A stretch of DNA of 17,032 nt from Oscillospiraceae bacterium (GTDB taxonomy: Bacteria; Bacillota; Clostridia; Oscillospirales; Butyricicoccaceae), in the NCBI GenBank assembly GCA_902797555.1, contig CADBTM010000052.1, positions 1 through 17,032 of the forward strand, read 5' to 3'. Below are positions 1-7,564 of the stretch, one piece after another. The notes beneath the pieces are model-generated. The model did not search any database. It was given only the letters and a program-made list of their open reading frames with translations, and had not been told where the DNA came from. Position 1 is the first letter of the stretch, and each line of letters opens with the position of its first letter. The position numbers and the translations under genes are program-made.

Positions 1-520
1 ACACCAGCTTGAGGCGCTCGTTGGGGATGACCACCAGAGCGTCCACCTTTTCCTTGAGCTCGGTGATGCCGGCGTTGGCCTGCTCGAAGCGCTTGCGGCC
101 TTCAAAGGTAAAGGGACGGGTGACCACGCCCACCGTCAGGATGCCCATATCCTTGGCGATCTGCGCCATCACGGGAGCCGCGCCGGTACCGGTGCCGCCG
201 CCCATGCCGGCGGTGATGAACACCATATTGGCGCCCTCCAGCATCTTGCGCACCTCGTCCTCGCTCTCCTGCGCGGCCTTGCGGCCCACCTCAGGGACGC
301 CGCCCGAGCCCAGACCATGGGTGATCTTCTCACCGATCTGCAGCTTCATGGTGGCGGCGGAATAATTGAGGCACTGTTTGTCGGTATTGATGGCGACGAA
401 GTCGATGCCCCGCACGCCGCCGGTGATCATGCGATTCACCGCGTTGCCGCCGCCTCCGCCCACGCCTACGACGCGGATGGCTACGGTGTTGTCCGTTCCG
501 TATTCAAACGAAAATCCCAT
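1..520 (-). CDS. ftsZ: Cell division protein FtsZ (5' part, runs off the window)
   Basis: This is the tubulin-like GTPase that polymerises into the cytoplasmic Z-ring and recruits the divisome. Only the first 173 codons are present; the 3' part lies beyond position 1. The ATG at 520-518 follows a strong ribosome site (GGGAGGG at about 529-535). Visible motifs are the glycine-rich nucleotide loop [13 protein letters not shown] (residues 19-31), the T3 loop [10 protein letters not shown] (71-80), the tubulin signature GGGTGTG (107-113), and the [10 protein letters not shown] segment (135-144) leading to NERL. The T3 loop usually reads GAG(A/G)NPE, so Val75 in place of Asn is unusual. The gene starts 25 nt after divIB with no ftsA between them, so membrane tethering probably depends on another protein such as SepF (inference). 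It is probably transcribed with the cluster and possibly also from a promoter inside divIB. Confidence 0.97.
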   Translation of the reverse strand, partial: MGFSFEYGTDNTVAIRVVGVGGGGGNAVNRMITGGVRGIDFVAINTDKQCLNYSAATMKLQIGEKITHGLGSGGVPEVGRKAAQESEDEVRKMLEGANMVFITAGMGGGTGTGAAPVMAQIAKDMGILTVGVVTRPFTFEGRKRFEQANAGITELKEKVDALVVIPNERLKLV

Positions 521-545
521 GGTATGCCCTCCCAATATGTTCCAC

Positions 546-1376
546 TTAATTTGTACTCGGAATAAATCGCGCCTTCTGGGTGTCAGACAGGTCGATGACG
601 CCCGTGGCATTGGAGCTCAGCTTGTCCTCCGTGATCAGCCTGAGGTACCGCATTTTCTTGTCCAGATCCTCGGTGGAGCCGATGCTGACGGTAAAGCGCT
701 GTGTATAGGTAAAACGGATGTTATAGAGTTCGGAGAAGTCTATCTCCCCTATATCTTGTAGTATACCATCATCTTTCGCGGTATTCAATAACAAAAATAC
801 AGGTTTTTGCAAATCTTCATTGAAAAAATCGACAGTTGACCCGATTTTCGGCCCCTTGAGGGTCAATCCTTTGAGGAAACACAGGTTGAGCGGTCGGGAG
901 GAAACCTGTTCCAGCAGCTTTCCGTGGATGTCGATCAGCCACTTGCCGGTGCCGCCCCGGGTGATCAGCTTGGTTTCGTCCTTGGGATCGGGCTCGGTAT
1001 ACTCCTCGTCCTCCACCACAGCGATGGGGACGCATTCGGTGACGCGGATCTCCACCGTGTCAGGCAGACGCCGCCGCATGCGGATGGTGTCCAGATAGGG
1101 ACACTGGGAAAAGATACCGTCGATGGCGCGGAATTTGTTGAACAGGATCAGGTTGTCCCCATCGTGGAGACCGGAGGCCATGGTGATCTCCTCCTGGGTA
1201 TAGCGTGTGTCGCCGATGATGACCACCCGGCGCACCTTAAAGAAAATGGTCATGGCGGTGAGTATGGCCACCACCGCCACCAGCACGCAAAGGCAAATGA
1301 GCAGGGTGGGAGCGCCGCCGCGGCTTCTCCTGCGTCGGCGCTTTCTCAGCTTCGCCTGTTTTCCCTGTCTTGCCAT
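546..1376 (-). CDS. ftsQ: Cell division protein FtsQ/DivIB
   Basis: Single-pass membrane divisome protein of the FtsQ/DivIB family, 276 residues. It acts outside the membrane in a complex with FtsL and DivIC that controls septal peptidoglycan synthesis. The order is: a very basic cytoplasmic tail ([13 protein letters not shown], residues 9-21), one hydrophobic segment (about 23-46), a POTRA domain beginning at [15 protein letters not shown] (about 46-115), then the FtsQ-type beta domain with a possible disordered acidic loop (about 124-135). The ATG at 1376 is preceded by AGGAG, which overlaps the murA stop region (gap 12 nt). The TAA lies 25 nt before ftsZ. Positions about 740-830 are clearly more AT-rich than the surrounding coding sequence and contain a promoter-like sequence reading towards ftsZ. 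Family assignment rests on domain layout and cluster position. Confidence 0.93.
   Translation of the reverse strand: MARQGKQAKLRKRRRRRSRGGAPTLLICLCVLVAVVAILTAMTIFFKVRRVVIIGDTRYTQEEITMASGLHDGDNLILFNKFRAIDGIFSQCPYLDTIRMRRRLPDTVEIRVTECVPIAVVEDEEYTEPDPKDETKLITRGGTGKWLIDIHGKLLEQVSSRPLNLCFLKGLTLKGPKIGSTVDFFNEDLQKPVFLLLNTAKDDGILQDIGEIDFSELYNIRFTYTQRFTVSIGSTEDLDKKMRYLRLITEDKLSSNATGVIDLSDTQKARFIPSTN
760..788 (-). promoter_or_regulatory. Candidate internal promoter for ftsZ inside divIB
   Basis: On the minus strand, TTGAAT (788-783) is followed by a 17-nt spacer and TATACT (765-760). A TGG precedes the -10, forming an extended -10 (TGnTATACT). It lies in an AT-rich patch of the divIB reading frame. 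The predicted start near 753 would give ftsZ a leader of about 230 nt. No transcript evidence is available; the call rests on near-consensus elements and exact spacing. Confidence 0.5.
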
Positions 1377-1388
1377 GTTTTCTGCTCC

Positions 1389-2651
1389 TCAGTCTTTTTG
1401 TCCGTCCTCGCGGACGATGCTGCCGCCCAAGGCGGCGATTTTTTCCGGAAGGCGCTCATAGCCCCGCTCGATGTGGGCGATCTCCTCGATGCGGCTCTCG
1501 CCCTCGGCGGCCAGCGCCGCGATCACCAGCGCAGCCCCGCCCCGCAGGTCGGTGCACCGCACGGCAGCGCCGTGGAGATCGGTGCCGTTTACCACCGCTG
1601 TCCGCCCGCTGACGCGGATCTCCGCCCCCATGCGGGCAAGCTCGGGCACATGCCGGTAACGGTTTTCAAAAATGGTTTCCAAAAACACCGTGCTTCCCCG
1701 TGCGGTACAGGCTGCCGCCATCAGCGGCGCCTGCGCGTCGGTGGGAAAGCCGGGATAGGGCATGGTGCGCACCAGAGGCATTCCCCGGAGCGGCCTCTCT
1801 GCCCGCAGGGTGATCCGCCCGCCCGAGGTCCGGACGGTGCAGCCCCCTTCGCTGAGGCATTGGAGGACGGTGTTTACGTGCTCGGGCTCGGCGCCTGTCA
1901 GGGTGATCTCGCCGCCGCAGGCGGCGCAGGCGCACAGATAGGTGGCCGTTTCGATCCGGTCGGGGAGGATGGTGTGCTCCACATCCCGCCGGGGCAGCTC
2001 GCCCGAGACCGTGATCACGGTCTCCCCCGCCCCCGCGACGCTCGCCCCCGCCTTGCGGAGGTATTCCTGCAGATCGGCGATCTCCGGCTCGCGGGCGGCA
2101 TTGATGATGCGGGTGACACCGCCGCAGGCGGTGGCCACAAGGAGGGTGTTTTCGGTGGCGCCCACGCTGGGAAAGCCCAGGATCACGTCCTGTCCCCGGA
2201 GGGCTTCCGCCCGGCAAAGAATATCGCCGCCCTGCTCGTCGATGGTGACGCCCAGCCGGCGCAAAGCGGACAGATGCAGGTCGATGGGGCGCTGACCGAT
2301 ATCGCAGCCGCCGGGCAGGCTGAGCTTTGCCCGCCCGCAGCGGGCGATGAGCGGCCCCAGAAAAATCACCGAGGAACGCATCTCCCGCATCAGGTCGTGG
2401 GGAACGTCCCACCGGGTGAGGTGGGAGGAATCCACCGTGAGGGTGTCCCCTTCCCTTGCGGTCCGACAGCCCAGATGCTGCAGGATGCGCAGCGCCGAAC
2501 GGACGTCCCGCAGGTCGGGACAGTTATGTAATACGCTGCGGCCGCCGGTGAGCAGCGTGGCCGCCAGAATGGGCAGTACGCTGTTTTTGGCGCCGCTGAC
2601 GGGCACCGTCCCCACAAGGGGCGACCCGCCTCGGATCCGATAATGGGACAT
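1389..2651 (-). CDS. murA: UDP-N-acetylglucosamine 1-carboxyvinyltransferase (MurA)
   Basis: MurA transfers enolpyruvate from PEP to UDP-GlcNAc, the first committed cytoplasmic step of peptidoglycan synthesis. The protein has 420 residues, the normal family length. Hallmarks are SGAKNSVLPILAA with Lys22, the catalytic loop LPGGCDIGQRPIDLH carrying the PEP-binding Cys116 (the fosfomycin target), FPTDAQAP with the conserved Asp, and IERGYERLPEKI near the C-terminus. The ATG at 2651 is chosen because AAAGGAG sits 8 nt upstream; the same frame stays open to an ATG at 2696, but that lacks a good ribosome site and adds a non-homologous extension. It is separated from murG by 72 nt and from divIB by 12 nt. 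Firmicutes often have two MurA paralogues; whether another exists here cannot be seen. Confidence 0.96.
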   Translation of the reverse strand: MSHYRIRGGSPLVGTVPVSGAKNSVLPILAATLLTGGRSVLHNCPDLRDVRSALRILQHLGCRTAREGDTLTVDSSHLTRWDVPHDLMREMRSSVIFLGPLIARCGRAKLSLPGGCDIGQRPIDLHLSALRRLGVTIDEQGGDILCRAEALRGQDVILGFPSVGATENTLLVATACGGVTRIINAAREPEIADLQEYLRKAGASVAGAGETVITVSGELPRRDVEHTILPDRIETATYLCACAACGGEITLTGAEPEHVNTVLQCLSEGGCTVRTSGGRITLRAERPLRGMPLVRTMPYPGFPTDAQAPLMAAACTARGSTVFLETIFENRYRHVPELARMGAEIRVSGRTAVVNGTDLHGAAVRCTDLRGGAALVIAALAAEGESRIEEIAHIERGYERLPEKIAALGGSIVREDGQKD

Positions 2652-2659
2652 GGGATCTT

Positions 2660-2714
2660 CTCCTTTCACGCCCCATTCTATGAGCGCGCTGCCCACGGGG
2701 TGACGGAAAAGGAG
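2660..2714 (-). promoter_or_regulatory. Possible hairpin covering the murA ribosome site
   Basis: In the murG-murA gap the minus-strand RNA carries CTCCTTT (2714-2708) able to pair with the murA ribosome site AAAGGAG (2666-2660). Six more pairs sit inside (CACCCC with GGGGCGTG), interrupted by bulges of 5 nt and 1 nt. This could damp murA translation. Polypurine and polypyrimidine stretches are common around ribosome sites, so chance pairing is possible. Confidence 0.25.
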
Positions 2715-2723
2715 AAAAACCGC

Positions 2724-3830
2724 TTATTTCAGATGCCTGAGGGTCTGATAGATATGGTCCAGCACATCGGGCTGGGCTTTTTTGCGGGCATTTTCACCCA
2801 TGGCGCGCAGACGGTCGGGGCTTTGCAGCAGCTCCCACGCCGCGTCATAGATGCCCTCGGGGGTGGCCTCCGGCTCGGTGATTACCTTGACGGCGCCCGC
2901 CTTTTCCAGGATCCTGGCGTTCTTTTCCTGATGGTTTTCCGCCACATAGGGGGAGGGCACCACAATGGCCGGCGCGCCCGCGGCGCACAGCTCGGACAGC
3001 GTCCCGCCCGCCCGGCACAGGATCAGATCGGCCTTGGCATACACCCGATCCATGTCGTAAAGATAATCGGTGAGGCGATAGTTTCCCCGGTCGGTGACCA
3101 CGCCCGCCTTGGTGAGGGCGTCCTTCATCCAGCCATAGTGGGACGTGCCCGACACCTGCAGCAGATTGAACTGTCCCCGCTGGGTGACCAGCTGGGCCAC
3201 CTCCACCATTTTCTGATTCATATACAGCGCACCCACGCTGCCCCAGAAGCAGACCAGAGTGGGCAGATCGTTGTCAAACAGAGGAGCAAATTCCTTTTCC
3301 CGGCAGTGCAGGATCTCGTCCCGCACCGGGTTGCCCGTCAGCACTACGTGCTTTGCCCCGGAGAGCAGGTTTTCGGTCTCGGCAAAGGAGATCATGGTGG
3401 CGTCCACCTTTTTGGCAAGCTGCTTGGTGGCGATGCCGGGGGTGGCGTTGACCTCCAGCACGGCGGAGGGGATGTGCAGCTGCGCCGCAGCCCGCACCAT
3501 GGGAACGCTGGCATAGCCGCCCGTGCCCATCACGGCGTCGGGACGCAGCTCCTTCAGGATCTCCTTGCACTTGCGGGTGGCGTCCTCCATCTCCCTGAGG
3601 GCGGTGATGTCCTGCTTGAGCGCGGAGAGGTTCTTGCCCCGCGCCAGCCCCTTCAGGGGAAAGGCATAGATGGGATAGCCCGCCTTTTGCGCCAGCTTTT
3701 CTTCGATGCCGCCCTTGCCGCCCGACAGCCAGATCTGGGAATCCGGCTCCTGCTGCCGGATATAGGAGGCCACCGCCAGCGCGGGATTGACGTGGCCGGC
3801 GGTGCCGCCGCCGGAAAAAACGATCTTCAT
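2724..3830 (-). CDS. murG: UDP-GlcNAc:lipid I N-acetylglucosaminyltransferase (MurG)
   Basis: MurG adds GlcNAc to lipid I on the inner face of the membrane, giving lipid II. It has 368 residues and the GT-B two-domain layout. The first glycine-rich loop is GGGTAGHVNP (7-16, His13), the second GTGGYASVP (102-110, Tyr106). ATPG with the preceding EVN is at 126-132, GNPVR at 166-170, a third glycine loop GSVGA at 197-201, and the UDP-GlcNAc site RAGGTLSEL (273-281, Glu280) with ENHQEKNA (298-305). EVN replaces the usual E(Q/S)N and GSVGA the usual GSQGA/GSLGA; residues normally essential are kept. The ATG at 3830 lies 3 nt after the ftsW stop, with GGAAGGA inside the end of ftsW, so translation is probably coupled. 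Gene order ftsW-murG is usual for the cluster. Confidence 0.96.
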   Translation of the reverse strand: MKIVFSGGGTAGHVNPALAVASYIRQQEPDSQIWLSGGKGGIEEKLAQKAGYPIYAFPLKGLARGKNLSALKQDITALREMEDATRKCKEILKELRPDAVMGTGGYASVPMVRAAAQLHIPSAVLEVNATPGIATKQLAKKVDATMISFAETENLLSGAKHVVLTGNPVRDEILHCREKEFAPLFDNDLPTLVCFWGSVGALYMNQKMVEVAQLVTQRGQFNLLQVSGTSHYGWMKDALTKAGVVTDRGNYRLTDYLYDMDRVYAKADLILCRAGGTLSELCAAGAPAIVVPSPYVAENHQEKNARILEKAGAVKVITEPEATPEGIYDAAWELLQSPDRLRAMGENARKKAQPDVLDHIYQTLRHLK

Positions 3831-3833
3831 AGC

Positions 3834-5066
3834 TTATCCTTCCTTTGAAAGCGGAATGTCGCGGGAGATGCTGAGCAAAATGCCCATCTCCGCCAACTGA
3901 ATGAGCAGCGCGGTGCCGCCATAGCTGAAAAAGGGCAGCGACGCGCCGGTGATGGGCAAAAGCCCGGTGACCACGCCCAGATTGAGCACAGTCTGAACGG
4001 CGATCTGGGTGGTGATGCCCGCCGCCAGCAGCGTGCCGAACTTGTCATCGCACTTGAGGGCGATATAATAGCCCCGCCAGATGAGCAGCGCAAACACCAG
4101 AATGATGAGCGCCGCCCCCATAAAGCCCAGCTCCTCGCACACCACGGAAAAGATAAAGTCGTTGGCAGGCTCGGGGAGCCACAGATGCTTTTGCCGGCTT
4201 TGACCCAGGCCCAGACCCCAAAAGCCTCCGCTTCCGATGGCAAGCTGGCTCTGAACGCCCTGCCAGCCCAGGCCCCGGGGATCGGTGAAGGGATCGAGCC
4301 AGATCTTGATGCGGTTTAATGCGTACTCATTGCGCCGGATATACCAGACGCCTGCCGCGCCCACGCCTGCGCCGCCCAGCACAAACCAAAACAGATTTGC
4401 GCCGCCGATAAAGATGATGAGCATTCCGATGGCGGCGATGATGGCTGTGCCCGACAGATGCTTTTCCCAATACATCAGCACGGCAAACACACCGATGATG
4501 GCGCCGAAGGGCAAAATTCCCCACCGGAGGGTGTGCATCTTTTTCTTTCCGAAGATGGCGGAAAAGCTGGAAAAGCACAGGATAACGGCCACCTTTGCCA
4601 GCTCGGAGGGCTGGAAGGTGCCGATGCCAGGAAGACGGATCCAGCGGGTGGCGTCGTTGATGGTCACCCAATAGTTTTTGATGCCCGGGATCTTGATGGT
4701 GGCCATCACGGCGATGGCCAGCAGCAGCGACGGGATGGCGAAATAGTGCAGCTTGTGATAGTCAAACCGGGACAGCAGCAGCATAACCACCACCCCGCCC
4801 ACGGCAAAGATGCCCTGCCGGATGATGAAATAGGCCGCATTGCCGTTTTGCGTGTCGTAGGCGGCGGCATAGCTGGCCGAAAACAGGCAGATCAGTCCGA
4901 TGGCCAACAGCAGCAGGGTAAGCAGCAGCAGAGGCTGGTCGATATGACCCGTCCGCTCTACCCGCACCGGCTCGTCGGCGGGAAACTCCCGCACACGGGA
5001 CGGCTGGGGCTCATTTTGAGGAGGACGGGTTTTTTTCTTTGCTGCAAAGGCGGCGATGGGAAACAA
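3834..5066 (-). CDS. ftsW: SEDS-family septal peptidoglycan glycosyltransferase FtsW/SpoVE
   Basis: Polytopic SEDS protein (about 410 residues) that polymerises lipid II at the septum in partnership with a class B PBP, here probably the product encoded at 7565-9910. A Lys/Pro-rich cytoplasmic tail (about 1-45) precedes roughly ten membrane segments. Conserved features are PEPANDFIFSV (298-308, with the proposed catalytic Asp303), the EELG motif after it, and the family signature VVTGLLPITGASLPFFSYGG (365-384). The start is a problem: no ATG or GTG lies near the ribosome site. TTG at 5066 is used here, but AAAGGAG abuts it directly; an ATC three codons later would have 9-nt spacing. The frame is closed upstream by an in-frame TAA that is the mraY stop (18 nt before the TTG). 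The FtsW, SpoVE and RodA paralogues cannot be fully separated by motifs; cluster position favours FtsW/SpoVE. Confidence 0.94.
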   Translation of the reverse strand: MFPIAAFAAKKKTRPPQNEPQPSRVREFPADEPVRVERTGHIDQPLLLLTLLLLAIGLICLFSASYAAAYDTQNGNAAYFIIRQGIFAVGGVVVMLLLSRFDYHKLHYFAIPSLLLAIAVMATIKIPGIKNYWVTINDATRWIRLPGIGTFQPSELAKVAVILCFSSFSAIFGKKKMHTLRWGILPFGAIIGVFAVLMYWEKHLSGTAIIAAIGMLIIFIGGANLFWFVLGGAGVGAAGVWYIRRNEYALNRIKIWLDPFTDPRGLGWQGVQSQLAIGSGGFWGLGLGQSRQKHLWLPEPANDFIFSVVCEELGFMGAALIILVFALLIWRGYYIALKCDDKFGTLLAAGITTQIAVQTVLNLGVVTGLLPITGASLPFFSYGGTALLIQLAEMGILLSISRDIPLSKEG

Positions 5067-5084
5067 CTCCTTTCGGACGATAGC

Positions 5085-6053
5085 TTATGCCAGCAGAGAC
5101 AGAGCGCACAGGCAGAGGGTCAGAAGACCGGCAACGATGACGATCTTCCACTCACTCCAGCCGCACAGCTCCAGATGATGATGGATGGGCGCCATTTTGA
5201 AAAAGCGCTTGCCGTGGGTGGCCTTGAAATAGCCCACCTGAATAAAGTCAGACAACACCTCGAGGATATATACCAGACCCACGGGGATCAGGATGAGGGG
5301 CATATCATAGGCAAAGGCCATGGCGCACACCGTCCCCCCCAAAAAGAGAGATCCCGTGTCGCCCATAAACACCTTTGCCGGGTGCTTGTTGAACAGGAAA
5401 AAGCCCAGCAGTCCGCCCGCCAGCGTGAGAGAAAAGATCGAAGCGCCGTTGCCGCTGCGGAGGAATACCACCGAAAAAAAGATCGCCACAATCAGGGTGA
5501 CGGTGGTGCACAGACCATCGATGCCGTCGGTGAGGTTGACGGCGTTGTCAGCGCCCACGATGATGAAAATGCTGAGCGCCAGATAGACATACCACGAAAG
5601 ATGGATGGTTTTTCCTACAAAGGGGAGATACAGATCGGTGCTGAGATATCCCATCACCCGCATTGCAACCAGGAAAAGCGCGGCGGCAGCGATCTGCAAA
5701 AGCAGCTTTTGCATGGGAGTCAGGCCCTGATTGCGCTTTTTGCGGATCTTTGTCCAGTCATCCACAAAGCCCACGCCGGCAAACACCAGACTGAGCCCCA
5801 GCATGACCAGCGGGCGAAAATCCCGGTCGGCGATCATCAGCGGCAGACAGGTGAGGGTGGAAAGCCCCATGGCGGCGATAAAGATGACGCCGCCCATGGT
5901 GGGTGTGTTTTGCTTGCCCTTATGCCAGGTGGGGCCGTCCTCCAGAATTCTTTGTCCGAAGTGCAGCTCGTGAAGCTTGCGGATCACACCGGGCGCCAGC
6001 AGCACCGCCACCAGAAAAGCCAATCCCGCGGTGCGGATCAGATACAACAGCAT
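5085..6053 (-). CDS. mraY: Phospho-N-acetylmuramoyl-pentapeptide transferase (MraY)
   Basis: MraY joins UDP-MurNAc-pentapeptide to undecaprenyl phosphate, making lipid I, the first membrane step of wall synthesis. The 322-residue length matches the family (Bacillus about 324). It is a multi-span membrane protein with the diagnostic cytoplasmic motifs: TPTMGG (50-55), FVDDWTKIRKKRNQGL with the Mg-binding DD pair, NLTDGIDGL, KVFMGDTGSLFLGG, and the C-terminal PIHHHLE loop. The ATG at 6053 is preceded by GAGGGA at 8 nt. The gene follows murE by 22 nt and precedes ftsW by 18 nt. In many Firmicutes murF lies just upstream and murD just downstream; neither is present here, so those ligases must be encoded elsewhere. 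Confidence 0.97.
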   Translation of the reverse strand: MLLYLIRTAGLAFLVAVLLAPGVIRKLHELHFGQRILEDGPTWHKGKQNTPTMGGVIFIAAMGLSTLTCLPLMIADRDFRPLVMLGLSLVFAGVGFVDDWTKIRKKRNQGLTPMQKLLLQIAAAALFLVAMRVMGYLSTDLYLPFVGKTIHLSWYVYLALSIFIIVGADNAVNLTDGIDGLCTTVTLIVAIFFSVVFLRSGNGASIFSLTLAGGLLGFFLFNKHPAKVFMGDTGSLFLGGTVCAMAFAYDMPLILIPVGLVYILEVLSDFIQVGYFKATHGKRFFKMAPIHHHLELCGWSEWKIVIVAGLLTLCLCALSLLA

Positions 6054-6075
6054 TTTATCTATCCCTCAATTCTTT

Positions 6076-7536
6076 TCATTTCTCCTGCAGGCCGGAAAGG
6101 GCTTTCGCCACTTCCTCCCGCTCGTCCAGATGGTGCTTGACACTGGCGATCTCCTGATAGGTCTCCTGTCCCTTGCCCATCAGCAAAACGATATCTCCCG
6201 CCCGGGCGTTGTGCACCGCCCACGCGATGGCCTCCCGCCGGTCGGGGATCACCTTGCACCGGCTTTTTGCCGAAACACCGGTGAGGATGTCCTCGATGAT
6301 GGCCATGGGATCCTCAGAGCGGGGATTGTCGGAGGTGATCACGCACAGGTCGCAGCCCTCGCTGCCGATTTTGCCCATCTTGGGACGCTTGGTTTTGTCC
6401 CGGTCGCCCCCGGCGCCAAAGACGCCGATGATCCTTCCCTTGCAATAGTCCCGGACGGTGCGCAGGATGTTGTCCATGCTGTCCGGCGTGTGGGAATAGT
6501 CGATCATCACGGTAAAGTCCCGCCCGGTGGGGACGATCTCCGCGCGTCCCTTCACCCCTTGGGCGGTTTTGAGGGCTTCGGTGATCTCCTCCAGCTCCAT
6601 CCCCAGCCCGAGACAGCAGGCCACGGCGGTGAGTCCGTTTGCCACCGAAAAGGCGCCGGGGATGCCCAGACGCATGCGGGCGATGTCGTTGTCCCGCACC
6701 AGCACTGCCTGCACCTGATCGGGCAGGAGCCGCACGCTTTTTGCCACAAGGTCGGCCTCGTCCCTTCTTGCGGAAAAGGTCAGCTTGGGGCAGGTCACGG
6801 TCTCGCTGAGACGGACGCCGTAGGGGTCGTCCAGGTTGATCACGGCGGTGTCACACATGGAAAACAGCCGGCATTTTGCTTCAAAATAGTGTTCCATGTC
6901 TCCATGGAAATCCAGATGATCCTGGGTCAGATTGGTAAAGGCGGCCACGGCATAGCGCAGCCCCCGCACTCTGTCCAGCGCCAGACTGTGGGAGGACACC
7001 TCCATCACGGCATATTCGCAGCCCGCGTCGGCCATTTCCCGCAGCAGGGCGTACAGCTCCATGGAATCGGGGGTGGTGCGGTCGGAGGGGCGATACTCCT
7101 CCCGAATGTGAATGCCGTTGGTGCCGATCAGTCCGCAGGGGTGACCGGTCTCCTCCAGAATGTGACGGATCAGATGGGTGACGGTGGTTTTGCCGTTGGT
7201 GCCGGTGACGCCCACCAGCTTAAGCTGCTTTTGCGGATCGCCGTACCACGCGGCGGCCACGTCGGCCATGGCGGCGCGGGTGTTTTCCGTCCGGTACCAG
7301 ATCACGTTTTCCGGAAGATCCTCGGGGGGCGCTTCCTCCGCCAGAATGGCGGCGGCGCCCTTTTGGATGGCGGCGGGGATGAAGCGGTGCCCGTCGCTCT
7401 GAAAGCCCCGGACGGCAATGAACAAGCCTCCATCCGCAACGCGGCGGGAATCGGCAGTGACCGAGGAGATCGCCTCATCGGCCTTTTGGGTGAGACAGAC
7501 GGCGTTCAGCCGGGAGAATAACTGAGAAAGCTGCAT
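6076..7536 (-). CDS. murE: UDP-MurNAc-tripeptide synthetase (MurE, meso-DAP type)
   Basis: Mur ligase adding the third amino acid to UDP-MurNAc-L-Ala-D-Glu in the cytoplasm, 486 residues. N-terminal UDP-binding motif DSRRV (29-33), ATP P-loop TGTNGKTT (111-118), TTPDS (154-158), EVSSHSLALDRV (179-190), LTQDHLDFHG (203-212), a Lys221 at the position of the carbamylated lysine (YFEAKCRLF), DYSHTPDS (346-353), and GAGGDRDKTKRP in the C-terminal domain. DNPR (403-406) is the motif that recognises meso-diaminopimelate rather than lysine, which predicts an m-DAP wall. The ATG at 7536 is chosen over an upstream in-frame ATG at 7644 because AAAGGAG lies 7 nt before it and the upstream part would overlap the PBP gene. 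The gap to the PBP stop is 28 nt. Confidence 0.97.
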   Translation of the reverse strand: MQLSQLFSRLNAVCLTQKADEAISSVTADSRRVADGGLFIAVRGFQSDGHRFIPAAIQKGAAAILAEEAPPEDLPENVIWYRTENTRAAMADVAAAWYGDPQKQLKLVGVTGTNGKTTVTHLIRHILEETGHPCGLIGTNGIHIREEYRPSDRTTPDSMELYALLREMADAGCEYAVMEVSSHSLALDRVRGLRYAVAAFTNLTQDHLDFHGDMEHYFEAKCRLFSMCDTAVINLDDPYGVRLSETVTCPKLTFSARRDEADLVAKSVRLLPDQVQAVLVRDNDIARMRLGIPGAFSVANGLTAVACCLGLGMELEEITEALKTAQGVKGRAEIVPTGRDFTVMIDYSHTPDSMDNILRTVRDYCKGRIIGVFGAGGDRDKTKRPKMGKIGSEGCDLCVITSDNPRSEDPMAIIEDILTGVSAKSRCKVIPDRREAIAWAVHNARAGDIVLLMGKGQETYQEIASVKHHLDEREEVAKALSGLQEK

Positions 7537-7564
7537 GAGGCGGCTCCTTTCTGAAAGTGTGGTT

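Noticed and set aside
924..2531. A plus-strand open frame of about 535 codons opposite divIB and murA
   Set aside because: It has the low-complexity composition typical of antisense frames and lies over two well-supported essential genes. No ribosome site or family motif was seen.
2652..2723. A murA promoter in the murG-murA gap
   Set aside because: TAGAAT is a fair -10, but the sequence 17 nt upstream (TCACCC) is not a -35. The gap is better explained by the leader hairpin or as simple spacing.
4458..6140. A plus-strand open frame of about 560 codons opposite ftsW and mraY
   Set aside because: It is antisense to two membrane-protein genes with clear motifs. The Gln/His/Asp-rich product is what reverse-strand reading of hydrophobic codons gives.
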